Positions 26,001 to 36,500 of a DNA stretch of 64,000 nt are shown here, in pieces; position 1 is the stretch's first letter; each line of letters begins with the position of its first letter. This stretch comes from Sipunculus nudus (taxonomy: Eukaryota > Annelida > Sipuncula > Golfingiida > Sipunculidae). Below the pieces are notes generated by a model. It ran no database searches. It was not told the DNA's origin and saw only the letters and a list, made by a program, of their open reading frames with translations. A program made the position numbers and the translations under genes. The stretch spans positions 21,613,456 through 21,677,455 of the forward strand of contig CM049318.1 in NCBI GenBank assembly GCA_026874595.1, written 5' to 3'.

Positions 26001-29000
26001 AGCAGCACCCACAACGAACCGCCACACCCAGCTTACCAGCAAAGTATGTGGGTTGCATAATAGCCAGTGACACCGTGAGACCCACACCACATCACCCAGA
26101 GAAACTGCGTATAGTAGGTCTGAAATTTCCGCTATACCCGTTACATGAACATTTCCCAGAACATAAAAGCAAACCTGTCATAAAAATAGAGCAATCTAGA
26201 AGAAAACTAATGTGAGCTAAGTGACAATCTCTTAACTTCGAGGAATCAATAGTTAGCAACGTAACAATGGTTAACAGAAAGAACGCCATGTTATGGAATC
26301 GCAGGGATGCACGATGAGGTTGCATGAGACGGTGGAAATCCTAGCCAGGCAGGACACGATTTTCGTTGAAAGCCATGCAGCATAGCGACTGTTGCCTCGT
26401 AGGGTACATTTGATGAAACTTCGGGTTAAATTTCTGGAGGGACTTGAACTGTGAATGCATTCTGGGGACAGGTTTTTTTGTACGTTAAAACTGTTACAGA
26501 ATTAACTTCGAACAGTTAACGATGAGTACCGGGAAATCAGATATATGCAGTGTAAAGTTATACAAAGGAACCGGCGATATGCACGGTTAGATGCATAAAC
26601 GGTAGTTATCCTAGCCAAGCACGACATGATAATCCCGTATGTCGTTGGAAGCCACAGCAGCATAACTACTGCAGTCGGAGGGCGTGGTCGAGCCTAGGAT
26701 CGAGTTTCAAGAGACACACGGTGTCGTAGCAAGACCAAGCAATGAGCTCATACCGGTCAGAGTCGCAAACACGAATTGCGCGCCCGTAAGAATATACAAG
26801 CATTCCACGGTTGGATGTTCTTTCCCCTACAACGTTCGAGTAAGTTGCTTTAGTACCGCGTGCGGTCGCAGCGCCATCTCCTGGTGTCCAACCTAGGTCA
26901 GAGATGGAGGATTCAGCGCAACAACATATTCCCCCCGTGCTGGCCACTCATGTAACGACTCTTGGGTTGGCTCTCGTCAGAAGTCGTCATCAAACCAATA
27001 ACAACCAATGTGGATGATGCAAGCCACCTTTAATGTGCAAGTCGGTGTACAGCAAACAACATGGTATCAACATGTCGACCGGCCAGCCCGGACACCTACA
27101 ATTGACTGTGTCCTGTAGCTAACCCGAACTCGCCCTATCCCCCGTAGGTTCCTAGTTCCTACATAGCAAACGTATCAGGTTCTGGCTGACCACCCCAGTG
27201 TGCAGCCACTTCTTGTCACTAATAATTAATTAATGTGCAATCATATAATCGTACGTATTACCCCGCAAGTTTCCTTCGTATACCCCGCAAGTTTCCCATG
27301 CATATACGTTACAATGTCATGAGTAGAACCCTTTCTCATTAACCTTTCATAAATAAAATACGATTAGGTCACAGAGTAAGACCACCATGGCACAGAGCAA
27401 TATTTATGTGCTAGTTACTACAACATGATGAATAACATACATTGGCATTTGTATTATACAAACTGGTATTGTCTTTGATACTGTCCACTAATAAACACGT
27501 GAAACAGAAACTACAAAAGATATGTTCGACTTTAAAAGGGTGTATTTTCTTTAAATTATAAAACCGGTTCGCTTGTAAAGATACACCTATTATCTTACAC
27601 ACTATATGCATTCAACTTCCGTGAGTGTGTATATGTCTGTTTTGCAAACATTTCAATTTCATGCAGGTTATGTCCATACATATATGTAACAAAATATGTT
27701 TGCATACATAATATATATAAATGTAGAGAGAGAGAGAATAAAATATATTTTGTTTACTAATTAGCCTCTATGTTTAAAAGCCAGAAAGACGGTATATGCA
27801 ATAATTCAGGTGTAGTCACACGGAATTAGCGGGTCATTATCTCCCATATACTGGGCACATCTATAAAGTGGCCCAGTGCCAAGGATGAAAACATAATACA
27901 GGTCCCACTCTTCTGGATATAAAATCAATCCTGTTTTACTTTAACAATGACAACGTTATCTAGATGGTGATTGGCGAATGGCTACTCTTACCCTCTTTCT
28001 AATACAGATTACAGGACACTCTGGGATGCCTATTTTTGAAAGCAATGAAATCCGACATCTGGTCTATGTTTACATTTATCAGCAAATGAATAAAATATTA
28101 GAGGAATGAGTTGATTTAGGGCGGATACTGGTCCTAGAATTATAAGTGTTACCTTATCATATGCGTTTACATAAAAAAAATACCTCGCTCTCCATCGGTC
28201 CATGTCCAGTTGCCCAGATTAACCATCTGAATACCCATCCATATGGAAGTAGTCTGTCTTTGTTGCATCACTGCCATCAGAGATGTGATGTCCACACTGT
28301 CATCCGGCAGCTTCCCTCTGTGTAACGACTCACAGTGATCCTTGGCCTCTTTATATGTCATATTCCACTTTATGGATGTAAGGCTCAGTTCATATTTCGG
28401 TGTAGCACCTACATAATGGTTCACCAATCATCAGATGTCCAGGGCTAAATATTTGACATTTTACTCTGTTATTTGTCATAGTGAATGTGCATATAAGATG
28501 CACGTCATCAGAATTACTGTATGAGTGAGGAACTTAGCTGATACATCAAACAAAGAATTACTTTAGACATGTTGAAAAACAAGTGGCCGATGGACCATGG
28601 TACTCAGCTGATTTGACATACCTGGACTCATTTAAAAGTTAGTAATTGTATAATGATCTGGTAAAAACTATTTGTTAATGAACCTTGAACAGTGAATAGA
28701 ATAATTTCCAGAGTGGTCAAAATCGCTTTGTCCATAGGCCTTGGAAAACAGGATACAGCGATCTTATTTGGGGTTTCCAAGAAAATTTGGTCAGACTCTC
28801 TAGATGCTACGTTATATGTCCAGCTGCTACGATTTGTGCTTATCTAACTTATCTAGTGCTAAATGCTCACAGAATATGGGTCACAGTGACCCTACTTTGG
28901 GTTTCTAAGAAACCTGTTTGGGGGCCCCCATGGATCTTAATTTCTCGGTCCAACTGCTGCCATTTTTGCCTGCCTGATTAATAGGGTGCAAAAATCATAT

Positions 29001-29997
29001 TCTATCACATAGCTCACAGAATATAGTCACACTGGCCTTATATTGGTCGTACAAGAAAACATTACAATCATGTTTCTGGGTCCAACAATAAGGCCACGTC
29101 TGACTCTCTAGGTGCTCAAGATGCGCTAGTACCTCACAGAATTAAGGGCATCATGAGCCAATCTCAGGTGTTGAAGAAGATTCGTGTTTAAGACCTTGAA
29201 TTTGTTTAAAATTAGAAGTTTCAAGGTTCAACCGTTATAATTTGTGCCTCTTCTCACTGTCTGGGTTCTCAAATCATGTTTTGGCCAGTGTGTCACACAA
29301 TAAAGTTTACCATGACCTAATTGCGGGTTTCTAAGGAAATGTGAAAAGTAGCTCCCTGGATATTGCGACAAAAGAGTCTAGACCTAACAGATAGGAGTTG
29401 TGCCCATCTGACACCCAGTGTGCTCATATGACATCTTTTCCTTATAGGTCGCAAAACATAGGTCACGGTGACCTAATTTCGTGCTTCGAAGAACATTTGA
29501 CCAGGATCTCTAAGAATATTAATGTAGAAGATTCTAGACCTAATAGATACAATTTGTGCCTCTGATTGTGTCTGATTGTTATGGATCTCAAAATCATGTT
29601 GTCGATCCGTAGAACGTAGAGTATAGGTCACCATAACCTGTTTCGGGTCTCCAAGGAGATTTGCCCAGGCCCTCCCTGGATGTACAGGTAAAAGCTTCAA
29701 GGTCTAACGGTTACGATTTGTGGCATGTTAACGGAAGGGACGGCCTGACGGACGACGGACAAAGGGTGATCGCTATAGATCAGATGACTTTCAGTCAGTT
29801 GAGCTAAAATTACATCTCATATCATATGACGAAAATCACGTGGAGATAGGGCTGGTGTAAACTGATTAAAGCTAAACCTTGTTGTTGCAACAAGAGGTGT
29901 TATGATGATGTGTATGTTACAGAAGAAAGGTGAAAAAATGGTTACCTGAATGTACGGAGCGGACCACCAAAAACTGAATAAATAGTGTCAGCATCAT
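16920..29997 (-). CDS. Copy 1: two-CTLD transmembrane receptor with unrecognised intracellular module
   Basis: Hand-built join, minus strand, 15 exons: 29997-29946, 28408-28184, 24770-24639, 24357-24088, 22867-22715, 21568-21548, 21323-21285, 20945-20913, 20783-20705, 20237-20136, 19719-19612, 19378-19259, 18715-18664, 18362-17723, 17077-16920. The total is 2,184 nt, or 727 residues plus TAA. All introns are GT-AG; phases are 1 up to the transmembrane exon, 2 through the tail, then 0 and 1. Domains: signal peptide 1-17, CTLD1 18-136, CTLD2 137-277, Thr-rich stalk to about 302, helix about 303-328, charged tail 329-462, module 463-727. The CTLDs keep the fold cysteines and the W-x-W core but lack EPN/QPD and WND sugar-binding motifs, so Ca-dependent sugar binding is unlikely. 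A role as an immune-type recognition receptor is inferred only. An alternative is that residues 449 onward form a separate gene starting at ATG 18,699. Confidence 0.75.
17444..17665 (+). mobile_element. tRNA-derived SINE
   Basis: The head resembles a tRNA gene: CAGCTGAGTGGTA (box A type) and GTTCGATTCCC (box B). It is followed by a body with CCGGGTCCTCCGGTTTTATCC and CCGAGCGCCAACACCC, and an A/T-rich tail AAATAAATAAAG. It sits in the last intron of copy 1 in antisense. A truncated 3' part of the same element is at about 56,468-56,550. Confidence 0.75.
17723..18362 (-). CDS. Copy 1 exon 14: large exon of the unrecognised intracellular module
   Basis: 640 nt, phase 0 in and 1 out, acceptor ATACACAG, donor AGCT|GTAAGT. 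It encodes about 213 residues without a stop. Landmarks: DDWNKMVTLLQPLKSHW; helical-looking PSLLEALLQIENGDQVNKYF; ILVAGEKL; LVIIRPAPVTYRH; and YQSAAYYT followed by a hydrophobic IMMILRMA. The first ~80 residues look all-helical with spaced Trp/Leu, which might be a death-fold-like or other adaptor helix bundle, but I do not recognise it. Counterparts lie in copies 2, 3 and 4. Confidence 0.8.
18664..18715 (-). CDS. Copy 1 exon 13: linker to the intracellular module
   Basis: 52 nt, entering phase 2, leaving phase 0, acceptor TTTCAG, donor CGAG|GTAAGC. It reads NTRTNMDGDPQNGKMNE. The internal ATG (18,699-18,697) could start a separate product. The upstream acceptor and its open, phase-correct frame favour splicing from the tail exons. 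Copies 2 and 3 keep a 52-nt exon here. Confidence 0.7.
19259..19378 (-). CDS. Copy 1 exon 12: acidic tail repeat exon B
   Basis: 120 nt, phase 2-2, acceptor ATCTTAG, donor ACCG|GTTATT. It contains EPDQISEKDF, a run of four Glu and EKDEEQEKQ. The copy 2 counterpart uses the same donor position (AGAA|GTAATT), which supports this boundary. Confidence 0.7.
19612..19719 (-). CDS. Copy 1 exon 11: acidic tail repeat exon A
   Basis: 108 nt, phase 2-2, acceptor TTTCTAG, donor CCAA|GTAATT. It contains KQPGHIPMQ and LERESDEEKG. It belongs with exon 12 and three copy 2 exons to one repeat family sharing a (Q/E)PxxI core and an acidic DEE end. Confidence 0.7.
20136..20237 (-). CDS. Copy 1 exon 10: basic/Gln-rich tail exon
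   Basis: 102 nt, phase 2-2, acceptor AAAACAG, donor GTCGG|GTAATA. It encodes a KKQKLSKEGQALLQQ start and an HKTEKI stretch. Copy 2 holds two degraded relatives of this exon (about 42,495-42,545 and 41,905-41,996), both without a usable acceptor. Confidence 0.7.
20705..20783 (-). CDS. Copy 1 exon 9: transmembrane exon
   Basis: 79 nt, entering phase 1 and leaving phase 2. It encodes GIGMTIGTGIIIACLVWCYC followed by RKQHKK. This is a single membrane helix with a basic stop-transfer and three juxtamembrane cysteines that could be lipidated. Acceptor CTGCTAG, donor AACT|GTAAGT. Confidence 0.8.
20913..20945 (-). CDS. Copy 1 exon 8: 33-nt juxtamembrane exon
   Basis: It encodes DSTPGRVGIYI between acceptor TATTTTAG and donor ATAG|GTAAAT. 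Both sites are kept in copy 2. Joining to the next exon makes one continuous hydrophobic stretch. The frame also reads on through the donor for some distance, so an unspliced form cannot be excluded. Confidence 0.65.
   Translation of the reverse strand: MLLQEESVST
21285..21323 (-). CDS. Copy 1 exon 7: 39-nt stalk exon
   Basis: It encodes ANATFTAEDTEPV with an N-glycosylation sequon (NAT). Acceptor TTTACAG, donor GTTG|GTAAAT, phase 1-1. The copy 2 counterpart is also 39 nt and keeps NATF. Confidence 0.7.
21548..21568 (-). CDS. Copy 1 exon 6: 21-nt stalk microexon
   Basis: It encodes TTNTAT between acceptor TTTTACAG and donor ACTG|GTAAGT, phase 1-1. Copy 2 keeps a 21-nt exon with the same sites (TATTAT). 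The Thr density suits an O-glycosylated stalk. Confidence 0.65.
21596..22700. other. Copy 1 intron, uninserted equivalent of the copy 2 TIR site
   Basis: This is intron sequence between exons 6 and 5. Positions 21,601-21,850 align with 43,750-43,764 joined directly to 47,700-47,960 of copy 2, so copy 1 preserves the empty site of the 3.9-kb insertion. No coding content. Confidence 0.7.
22715..22867 (-). CDS. Copy 1 exon 5: CTLD2 second half
   Basis: 153 nt, phase 1-1, acceptor GTCACAG, donor CAAG|GTGGGC. It contains CVTFEIQSTSNGWKTTSC and AVICR, the terminal CTLD pattern with IQST in place of WND. The copy 2 counterpart has exactly the same length. Confidence 0.85.
24088..24357 (-). CDS. Copy 1 exon 4: CTLD2 first half
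   Basis: 270 nt, phase 1-1, acceptor ACCCACAG, donor GAAG|GTAATC. This is the long-form CTLD with an extra N-terminal Cys pair (ELC..WYC), then NWYDARFQCQ and NFFWVGLRKEEW. No EPN or QPD motif is present. Confidence 0.85.
24639..24770 (-). CDS. Copy 1 exon 3: CTLD1 second half
   Basis: 132 nt, phase 1-1, acceptor AACTGTAG, donor AAGA|GTAAAT. It encodes the remaining three cysteines in RVCAGV, PKSC and GVVCQ, closing CTLD1. A WND-like motif is absent. The intron before it is 3.4 kb, enlarged by the TIR insertion at 25.4-27.3 kb; in copy 2 the same intron is about 0.55 kb. Confidence 0.8.
25418..27315. mobile_element. TIR-type DNA element in copy 1 intron 2
   Basis: Left arm 25,418-25,714 and right arm 27,012-27,315 are inverted copies of each other. 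Matching parts run inward from ATTGTAAC, through GCATGGAAA(G/C)CTTGCGG, AGTGACAAG, CAGAACCTGATACG and CCATGTTGTTTGCTGTACAC, to TTAAAGGTGGCTT. The interior is markedly more GC-rich than the flanks. It contains a diverged internal direct repeat (about 26,335-26,410 and 26,595-26,670, sharing ATCCTAGCCA(G/A)GCA). No transposase is recognisable, so it is probably non-autonomous. Copy 2 lacks it in the same intron. Confidence 0.75.
27350..28183. other. Copy 1 intron 2, remainder
   Basis: AT-rich with a short (GA)n tract near 27,727. No exon-like segment apart from exon 2 that follows. Confidence 0.5.
28184..28408 (-). CDS. Copy 1 exon 2: CTLD1 first half
   Basis: 225 nt, phase 1 on both sides, acceptor TTATGTAG, donor CGAG|GTATTT. 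It contains YKEAKDHCESLH (first fold Cys) and NWTWTDG, the WxW-DG core of C-type lectin-like domains. It lies one intron after the signal peptide; that intron holds a dispersed repeat. Confidence 0.85.
28583..29815 (+). repeat. Dispersed bivalve-type repeat in copy 1 intron 1
   Basis: It starts AGTGGCCGATGGACCATGG..CTCAGCTGA and ends ACGGACGACGGACAAAGGGTGATCGCTATAG..AGTTGAGCTAAAA. Several internal monomers carry (G/T)TACGATTTGTGCC-like phrases and GTCACAGTGACC. It lies in the intron between exons 2 and 1. A closely related copy, part of the same segmental duplication, is at 33.5-34.6 kb. Confidence 0.7.
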
Positions 29998-30018
29998 GGC
30001 GCTAAATTTGTAGAACAG
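29946..30018 (-). CDS. Copy 1 exon 1: signal peptide, with part of the 5' UTR
   Basis: An acceptor TTTACAG precedes a short leader, then ATG ATG at 29,997-29,992. It encodes MMLTLFIQFLVVRSVHSG with a clear hydrophobic core and a plausible cleavage site after VHS. The donor is CAG|GTAACC and the coding part is 52 nt (phase 1). The acceptor means at least one noncoding exon lies further upstream. Confidence 0.8.
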
Positions 30019-31796
30019 CTGTAAAGCACATGACTAGATGATAAATATACCTGTCACAAAATATCAATGGGCTTTATAAAAACTTGGACCATATTGATTA
30101 CTATAGATTTTATTGTAAAGGGTACGTCAGAAACCTTACGATAAGAAGGTAATGTTAAGACATTTACTATATAATAATGCCGTGTGCTGTTAATTATTGT
30201 GCGTTTACTTAAGATTTGTATGGGTCATAAGGCGTCATGTAAACCCGAAATACTGTCATGGAGTGTCTGTTACGCTCTTATAGGATTTTACATGAGAATA
30301 ACTCTCAGCAAGGAATATCGTTTTGTGTTGCAGGAGTAAGCCGCTAGAGCAGGAATAAAGAAAATATTTGTTTATCCTAAAGGCTAATATATTTGTCTAA
30401 ACAAGCACGTAAACAAAATAAAATAACACAAGGTGGTATGACTATCTTATGAGCTGATCTTTTACAAAGGCATGAGACTGAACATTCCCTCTATCCACTT
30501 AAAATATAAATAGACCAAACCAGTAGATAATTACGCATTCTAAACTTATTTGCTCTTCACCCGCATGATGTCAGCAAGTTTTTCAAGCAATGTATTCAGA
30601 ACGCATAATCATCCAGTATAAGGCTACAATCCTCCCCAAAGACGTTTTCTTTTTTAAATTAAAACATTCTACGAATGTTTTGAACCGCAGCGAGATGTTT
30701 TGTTTTAGCTTTAATCGCTTTTAAAACTAGAGAGCTCTCATATAGCGAACACCTCAGAAGACAACGTAATCCGCAACCAGGCATGCTTAAATTTAAACCA
30801 TATCTCACCATGTCACATCAATTCTCTGAAGTTTATGTAAGGTTATACTTACTAATGCAAATGGCTATCGGTGCTCCTTCCAGAAACTGTCTATGAAAAT
30901 AATTAAGAACATTGCAGATTATGTTGTTACAAAAACCAATAAAGATGTCCAATTGTTATCATTTTGTACATGTTCTTACTGCCTGATGATGAATTTATCG
31001 AGGAGTCAAGTAGTGACGTTTCCGGGGGTGGGTTTCTGAGACCGCTGGCCCTCTAACGGCCCTCGATTCAAATAATAAAATAAGTGAAACAAAAAAAAGC
31101 ACATACTAAACGCAGGAGAGCAACCACCAGAAAAACAAAACCCAGCAAAGAAAGCGGGTGGGGTAAAGTCTCCCAGGCTGTTTACACGACGCTATTGTTA
31201 TTGATCGTAAATTTAAATAAACTCTTCTGATGTAGGTGCACCCATAACGCGTCACAGCAATTTCTCATCATAGCCCCATAAAATTAAATCTGATTTGATT
31301 ACAATTTAGTGAGGGTGTCGGCCATCCGGCAAGAATGAAATGGGTAAACTTAGAGGCGAATCGGTTGATTTGAGAAGATGTTAACCGAAAACAGACAAGG
31401 TAGCTAGCATTCGGAGAGGTCCGGATCTATCTACATATTTGATTTTTTTTTTTCGAATCGTGCCAATATAATAAGTTTTCTTCTTTCATATCAAAAATAT
31501 TTCATCAACATTCATCAAGAACTCTCGAGATTATGCACTGACCGGAGGATCACACAATCCCAAGTCACATTCACTGGAGAAGGTACCAAAGCTTAAATGA
31601 GAACAAAGTTGTACGAGCTTAGTTTTTTTTATATTGACATTGTGCTGCTGTGTCGATAATATTGTGGTAATAGTAAACCCAGTAATTTGATATTTGTTTT
31701 ATTTTAGCTCGCGCCCATATTTAGGTCGAATGTATACCCGAAGACAGCTAAGGGTTAAGAATATGGGGAACGCATAGAACAATATATATGAGTTAC

Positions 31797-31952
31797 CTGT
31801 TACCTCGGTTGACATAAAGTGCACAGTCGCCTGCCTGCTTGCTTCCCGTTGAAACTGTTATTCGTCTATATACACACAAACCTATCGTACCTGTCGCTAA
31901 CACTTCCCCCATTGATTACTTATCGCAAAAAGAATAGACCGTCAACATGTGG

Positions 31953-32000
<48 letters not shown>
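31797..32000 (-). promoter_or_regulatory. Possible noncoding first exon of copy 1
   Basis: A donor-like CAG|GTAACT ends at 31,797 on the minus strand. It recurs at the equivalent place in block B (35,933) and block C (55,847), in otherwise diverged sequence. Exon 1 has an acceptor before its ATG, so an upstream noncoding exon is expected. The 5' boundary here is a guess; a long TA tract lies at 31,959-32,000. Confidence 0.35.
31959..32000. repeat. (TA)n microsatellite
   Basis: A pure TA tract in the 5' flank of copy 1. It is absent from the matching position of block B (near 36,060-36,100). Confidence 0.9.
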
Positions 32001-32003
<3 letters not shown>

Positions 32004-32465
32004 ATATGGTTATTTATCCTGGTTGAAGCCGTGCCAAGACATGGAACTTTACTTTGCTTTGAATTAAAATAAACACGTTGCCATGCAATCACAGCGCTAT
32101 TGGTTTGCTGGTCAGAGTACATGTACATGGGTATATATGCACAAGTATACTAATGACAAAATAATATTCCCTTTATTAGATGGCGGGCCTAAATAGCCAG
32201 ATGTATCCCCCCGGACACTATATTCTTTTTGCATTTACGGATCAAATTAGAGAATTTCGGTTTGTGCGTTTTTCAATCATATACTTAATTCCTCTATAAA
32301 TATCTCCTAGGTGCATGCGTGTTTGTTTTTATCAGGACAAAAACATTCCCAAGACGTTCATTTTGCTCAAAGCCGATCACCGATCCTTGTAAATGCTACA
32401 CAAATACGATGTCCGCAGTGAGAAGGCTAACACTCGAACCACGCTATCACTGCTTTCAAGCCCAG

Positions 32466-33514
32466 AGTTGGGTCCAAAGGTACTTGTAATCGAAATTCTT
32501 GTACTCAAGAGTACCCTCTAGAGTACTCAGTACATGTACTTGAGTATTTTGTCCAAAATGACCTAAGTACTAATTCCAGTATTCGAATACTATATAAGAA
32601 AGCACTTGTGAACAATTTATGAGTACTTTTGAGTACTTCAGTATATATACAAACAAATATAAATCATTTGATTTAAACACAAATAAAACATACATACATA
32701 TGTACATACATACATACAAGATTGACAAACATTAGCAGAACAGCATTTCCTCATTCATTCAAAAGCTTAGAATTGAGGACAAAAGACTAAAATGGATATG
32801 TGTATTAGAGCTCTGGCCTGATGTATAAGATGAAACTAACATCCGAATTCGTGCTGTACACTCAATCGTCGGTGTTACGTGTGGTTGTTGGGATGTTGGT
32901 GGCAGAGAAATTACTAATATGATGATGAAACCCCAATCACCGCTTGCTGGCTAGTTATTATAAAGGTCATCAGGTTATAGCAAATAACAAATTTTTGGTA
33001 TTCCTGCTGGTGTTCTATAGCCACTGCCCCTCTCATCCTTGTTTATTACATGATGTGTGGGATTTACTCCTGGTACACTTCTGGTACGGACAAACCCTCC
33101 GCCATCCCCGAACAAAACCCCTGCCCTCGCTAAAAGCTTTCCTAATGAAAAAAGCCCCTATAAAAATGTTTTCTAATTCTTTATTTCCTCCATTTGACAA
33201 AAAAAAAATATATATATAAAAACTAATAAGCTGAACTACCTTAGCTAGGTCATTAACCATAACAAAAAAAAAGCCACGCTTTCCACAATCATTCAGGTGA
33301 AACAAGTCATTTGAACTTATCCGATGGAACTGGTTCCCTAATTAACAGATAATCAGACGTTTCGTGTTGACACTAGTGCAAACTCTTGCAGTTTAATTAT
33401 GAATTAAATTATGAAATTCTGATAACTTGCATTTTCATAAAACTGATTATATGTTTTTTTTATATCTTTACTAGTGCAGTTCATATAATTATGTGAAATA
33501 TACATTGATACTAG
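32466..33514. other. Spacer between blocks A and B, no gene
   Basis: It contains a locally repetitive patch at 32,500-32,650 built on GAGTACT/GTACTTGAGTA motifs and a CATA/TACATACA repeat near 32,690-32,720. No coding exon is recognised. Confidence 0.5.
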
Positions 33515-36500
33515 CTCATTTGACGGTGATGCATTTATTAATTATTAATTTTATAATGATCTAGTAACAACAAATTGTTAAGGAACCTTGAACAATGGAT
33601 AATATGACTTCCCGGGTCATCAAAATCGTTATGTTTATTGGCCTTGAAAAATAGGATACAATAACATTATTTTGGATTTCCAAGAAGATTTGGACTGACT
33701 CCCTAGAAGCAAAGTTCTATGTCCAGCTGCAACGATTTGTGCTTATCAAACTTATCTCGGGCTAAATGCTTACAGTAGATGGCTCACATTGACCTTACTA
33801 AGGGTTTCTAAGAAGATGTTTTATGGCCCTCCGTGGAATTTAATCAAATTATAAGTTTCTAAGTCAGACTACTAACATTTGTGCTTATCTAACTAATAGA
33901 GTGGTAAAATCATGTTATATCACATAGTACATAGAACATGGTTACAGTTAGACATTACTATCATGTTTCTGGATCCAACAATTATGACCGCGTCTGAATC
34001 TCCGGGTGTTAAAGACTAGGTTTTTCGCTCGTGCCTTACAGAATATAAGGCATCATGAGCTAATCTCAGGTGTTGAAGAAAATTTGTCTAAGACCTTGAA
34101 TGTTAAATTAGAAGTTTCTAGGTCTAACCCTTATAATTTGTGCCCCGTCTGACTGTCTGGGTTTTCAACCTCCCTGGATGTTGCGATAGTAGATTCTAGG
34201 CCTTACAGATAGAAGCAGTTCCTATCTGACATCCAGGTGCTCATATGACATCTTTTTCTATAGGTCGCAGAACATACGTCACAGTGACCTAATTTCATGC
34301 TTTCAGGGACATTTGTCAAAGCCCTCACAGATTATTACTGTAGAAGATTCTAGGCCTAATGGATACAATTTTATTGTGCCTTGTCTTACTTTCTGGGTCG
34401 TCAAAATAATGTTTTCGGACCGTAGGTCACCATGGTCAATTTCGGGGTTTCCAATGAAATTTGCACAGAACCTCCCTCGATGTACAGTTAGAAGTTTCTA
34501 GGTATAACGATTGCGAAATGTGCCCTGTTAACGGACGAACGGTCTGACTGACGATGAACAAAGGGTGATCGCTATAGCTGCGCTAAAAATAAATCTCATA
34601 TAATATTATGTAAATCCCGTGGAGACAGGGCTGGTGTAAACTGATTTACGCTGAACCTAATAGTTGCTAAAAAATTCCGTCATTGAAACAGGTATTATGA
34701 TGTGTGTTACACAGAAAAATCACATGTTACAAATAATAAAGCACATGACTTGATAATAAATATACCTGTCATAAAAATCAATGGGCTTGATCAAACACTT
34801 GGACCATATTGATCGCAAAAGATTTTATTGTAAAGGGTAGGTTAGCAACCTAACGATAAGAAGGTCATGACAAGACATTTACTGTATAATAATGCCGAGC
34901 GCTGATAATTACTGTGATTAGCATGGGTAATACCGCGCCATGTAAACAGGAAAAATTTCGTCATGGAGTGTCTCATACGCTCTCATTTGCATTTACATGA
35001 TGATGCCCTAGCAAGGAACACCGTTTGTGTTGTAGGAGTAAGGCCCTAAGAAGGGGTTTCTGAGACCGCTCGCCCTCTAACGGCAAATAATAGAATAAGT
35101 GAAACATAACAACAACAAACACAGACTAAACGCATAAGAGCAACCATCAGAAAAACAAAACCCAGGTAAGAAATTGTGCGGGGTCAAGTTGACCAGGCTG
35201 TTATCACGACGTTATTGTTATTGACCGTATAATTAAATAAACTCCTTTGATGTCGGCGCACCAATGACCCGTCGCTGCAATTTCTCATCATTGTCCCTGA
35301 AAATTAAATCTCATTTGATTACACTTAAGTGGGGATGTAGACCATCCGGCAAGAATGAAATGGGTAAATTTCGAGGCGGATCGGTTGATTTGAGGAGATG
35401 TTTACCGAAAACAAACCAGGTGTCAGGCATTCGGAGAGATCCGGATCCAAGTCAACATTTTTATCGAATCTTCCCAATATAAAACATTTTCTTCTTTCAT
35501 CATCTTTCCACAATATTTCATCAACATTCATTGAAAACTTCCGAGATTTTGCTAGGACACGCATACACACAGATCCAGAGAATCACACAGTTCCCTTTCA
35601 CAATCACTGGCGGACTTACCCTGGCTAAAATGAGAACAATATTGTACTCGATAGATAACATATTGACAGTGTTTCAGATATGTCCCGCGAGACGGTCTAT
35701 GTCAATGACACGTGCATCTATGGATCTATAACATTTTATCGGCAGTGTCCTATATACACGTATCAAGTAATCGTGCCTTTAGAGAATTCGTACGTATACA
35801 TGTATTATGCTGCTTTGTCGATGGTATGGTTTTAATGAAACATACAAATCCAGTTCAGACATTTTTGTTATTCTTCCTCTCACACCTAAAGACAGATAAT
35901 TGTTAAGAATATAGATCAATCAATATAAGTTACCTGTAAATCAAAGGTGCACAGTCTCTGCCTACTTTCAACCAGTGATAACTATTCGCTCTGTGAATAC
36001 ACAAACCTATCTTACATATCGCAAAAACTTAACGCATTGAGGTCAACGGTACGAAGGTCCACAACTAGGTATGAGGAGAATATATGGTAATTTATAAATT
36101 ATTCTGGCTGAAGCCGTGCCAATACACGGCGATTTACTTTGCTTTTGTTTAAACTAGACACGTTTTCATGCAATCACACTGTTGCTTCCTGGTCAAAGTA
36201 CATATAAAAGACATGTATACTAATAACAAGCACTATTGTCAAGTGTTTGTTACACTGTTTTCAACAATCTGTAACTGAGTGCCATATTTCCTTGGTCAAA
36301 CGCCTGAAATTAATTGTCGCCTACCTAATTTAGTAGCTGGGGCAATATAATATCACAGAAAATGTAAACAGACGCCAATCTTGTATAGAGGCCAGATATC
36401 AGAGTAGTTCCATATTTGCCGCTTGATGTATTTCCGAACGGGTGACATTGACCGGAGATTTTTGTTTGAATTTTGGTTTGTGCATTGTTGATAATATGTC

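Larger units (their letters stand above)
28583..32465. repeat. Flank block A (duplicated 5' region of the receptor)
   Basis: This block covers intron 1, exon 1 and the 5' flank of copy 1. It matches block B (33,515-36,690) in order and orientation. Shared anchors: GGACCATATTGAT..AGATTTTATTGTAAAGGGTA (30,088 and 34,801), GGTTTCTGAGACCGCT (31,031 and 35,055), CCATCCGGCAAGAATGAAATGG (31,322 and 35,342), and CGCTATCACTGCT (32,441 and 36,662). Confidence 0.8.

Noticed and set aside
31819-32128. Frames rich in Ile-Tyr or Tyr-Ile repeats on both strands
   Set aside because: They are translations of a (TA)n microsatellite. The same applies at 44.4-44.6 kb.
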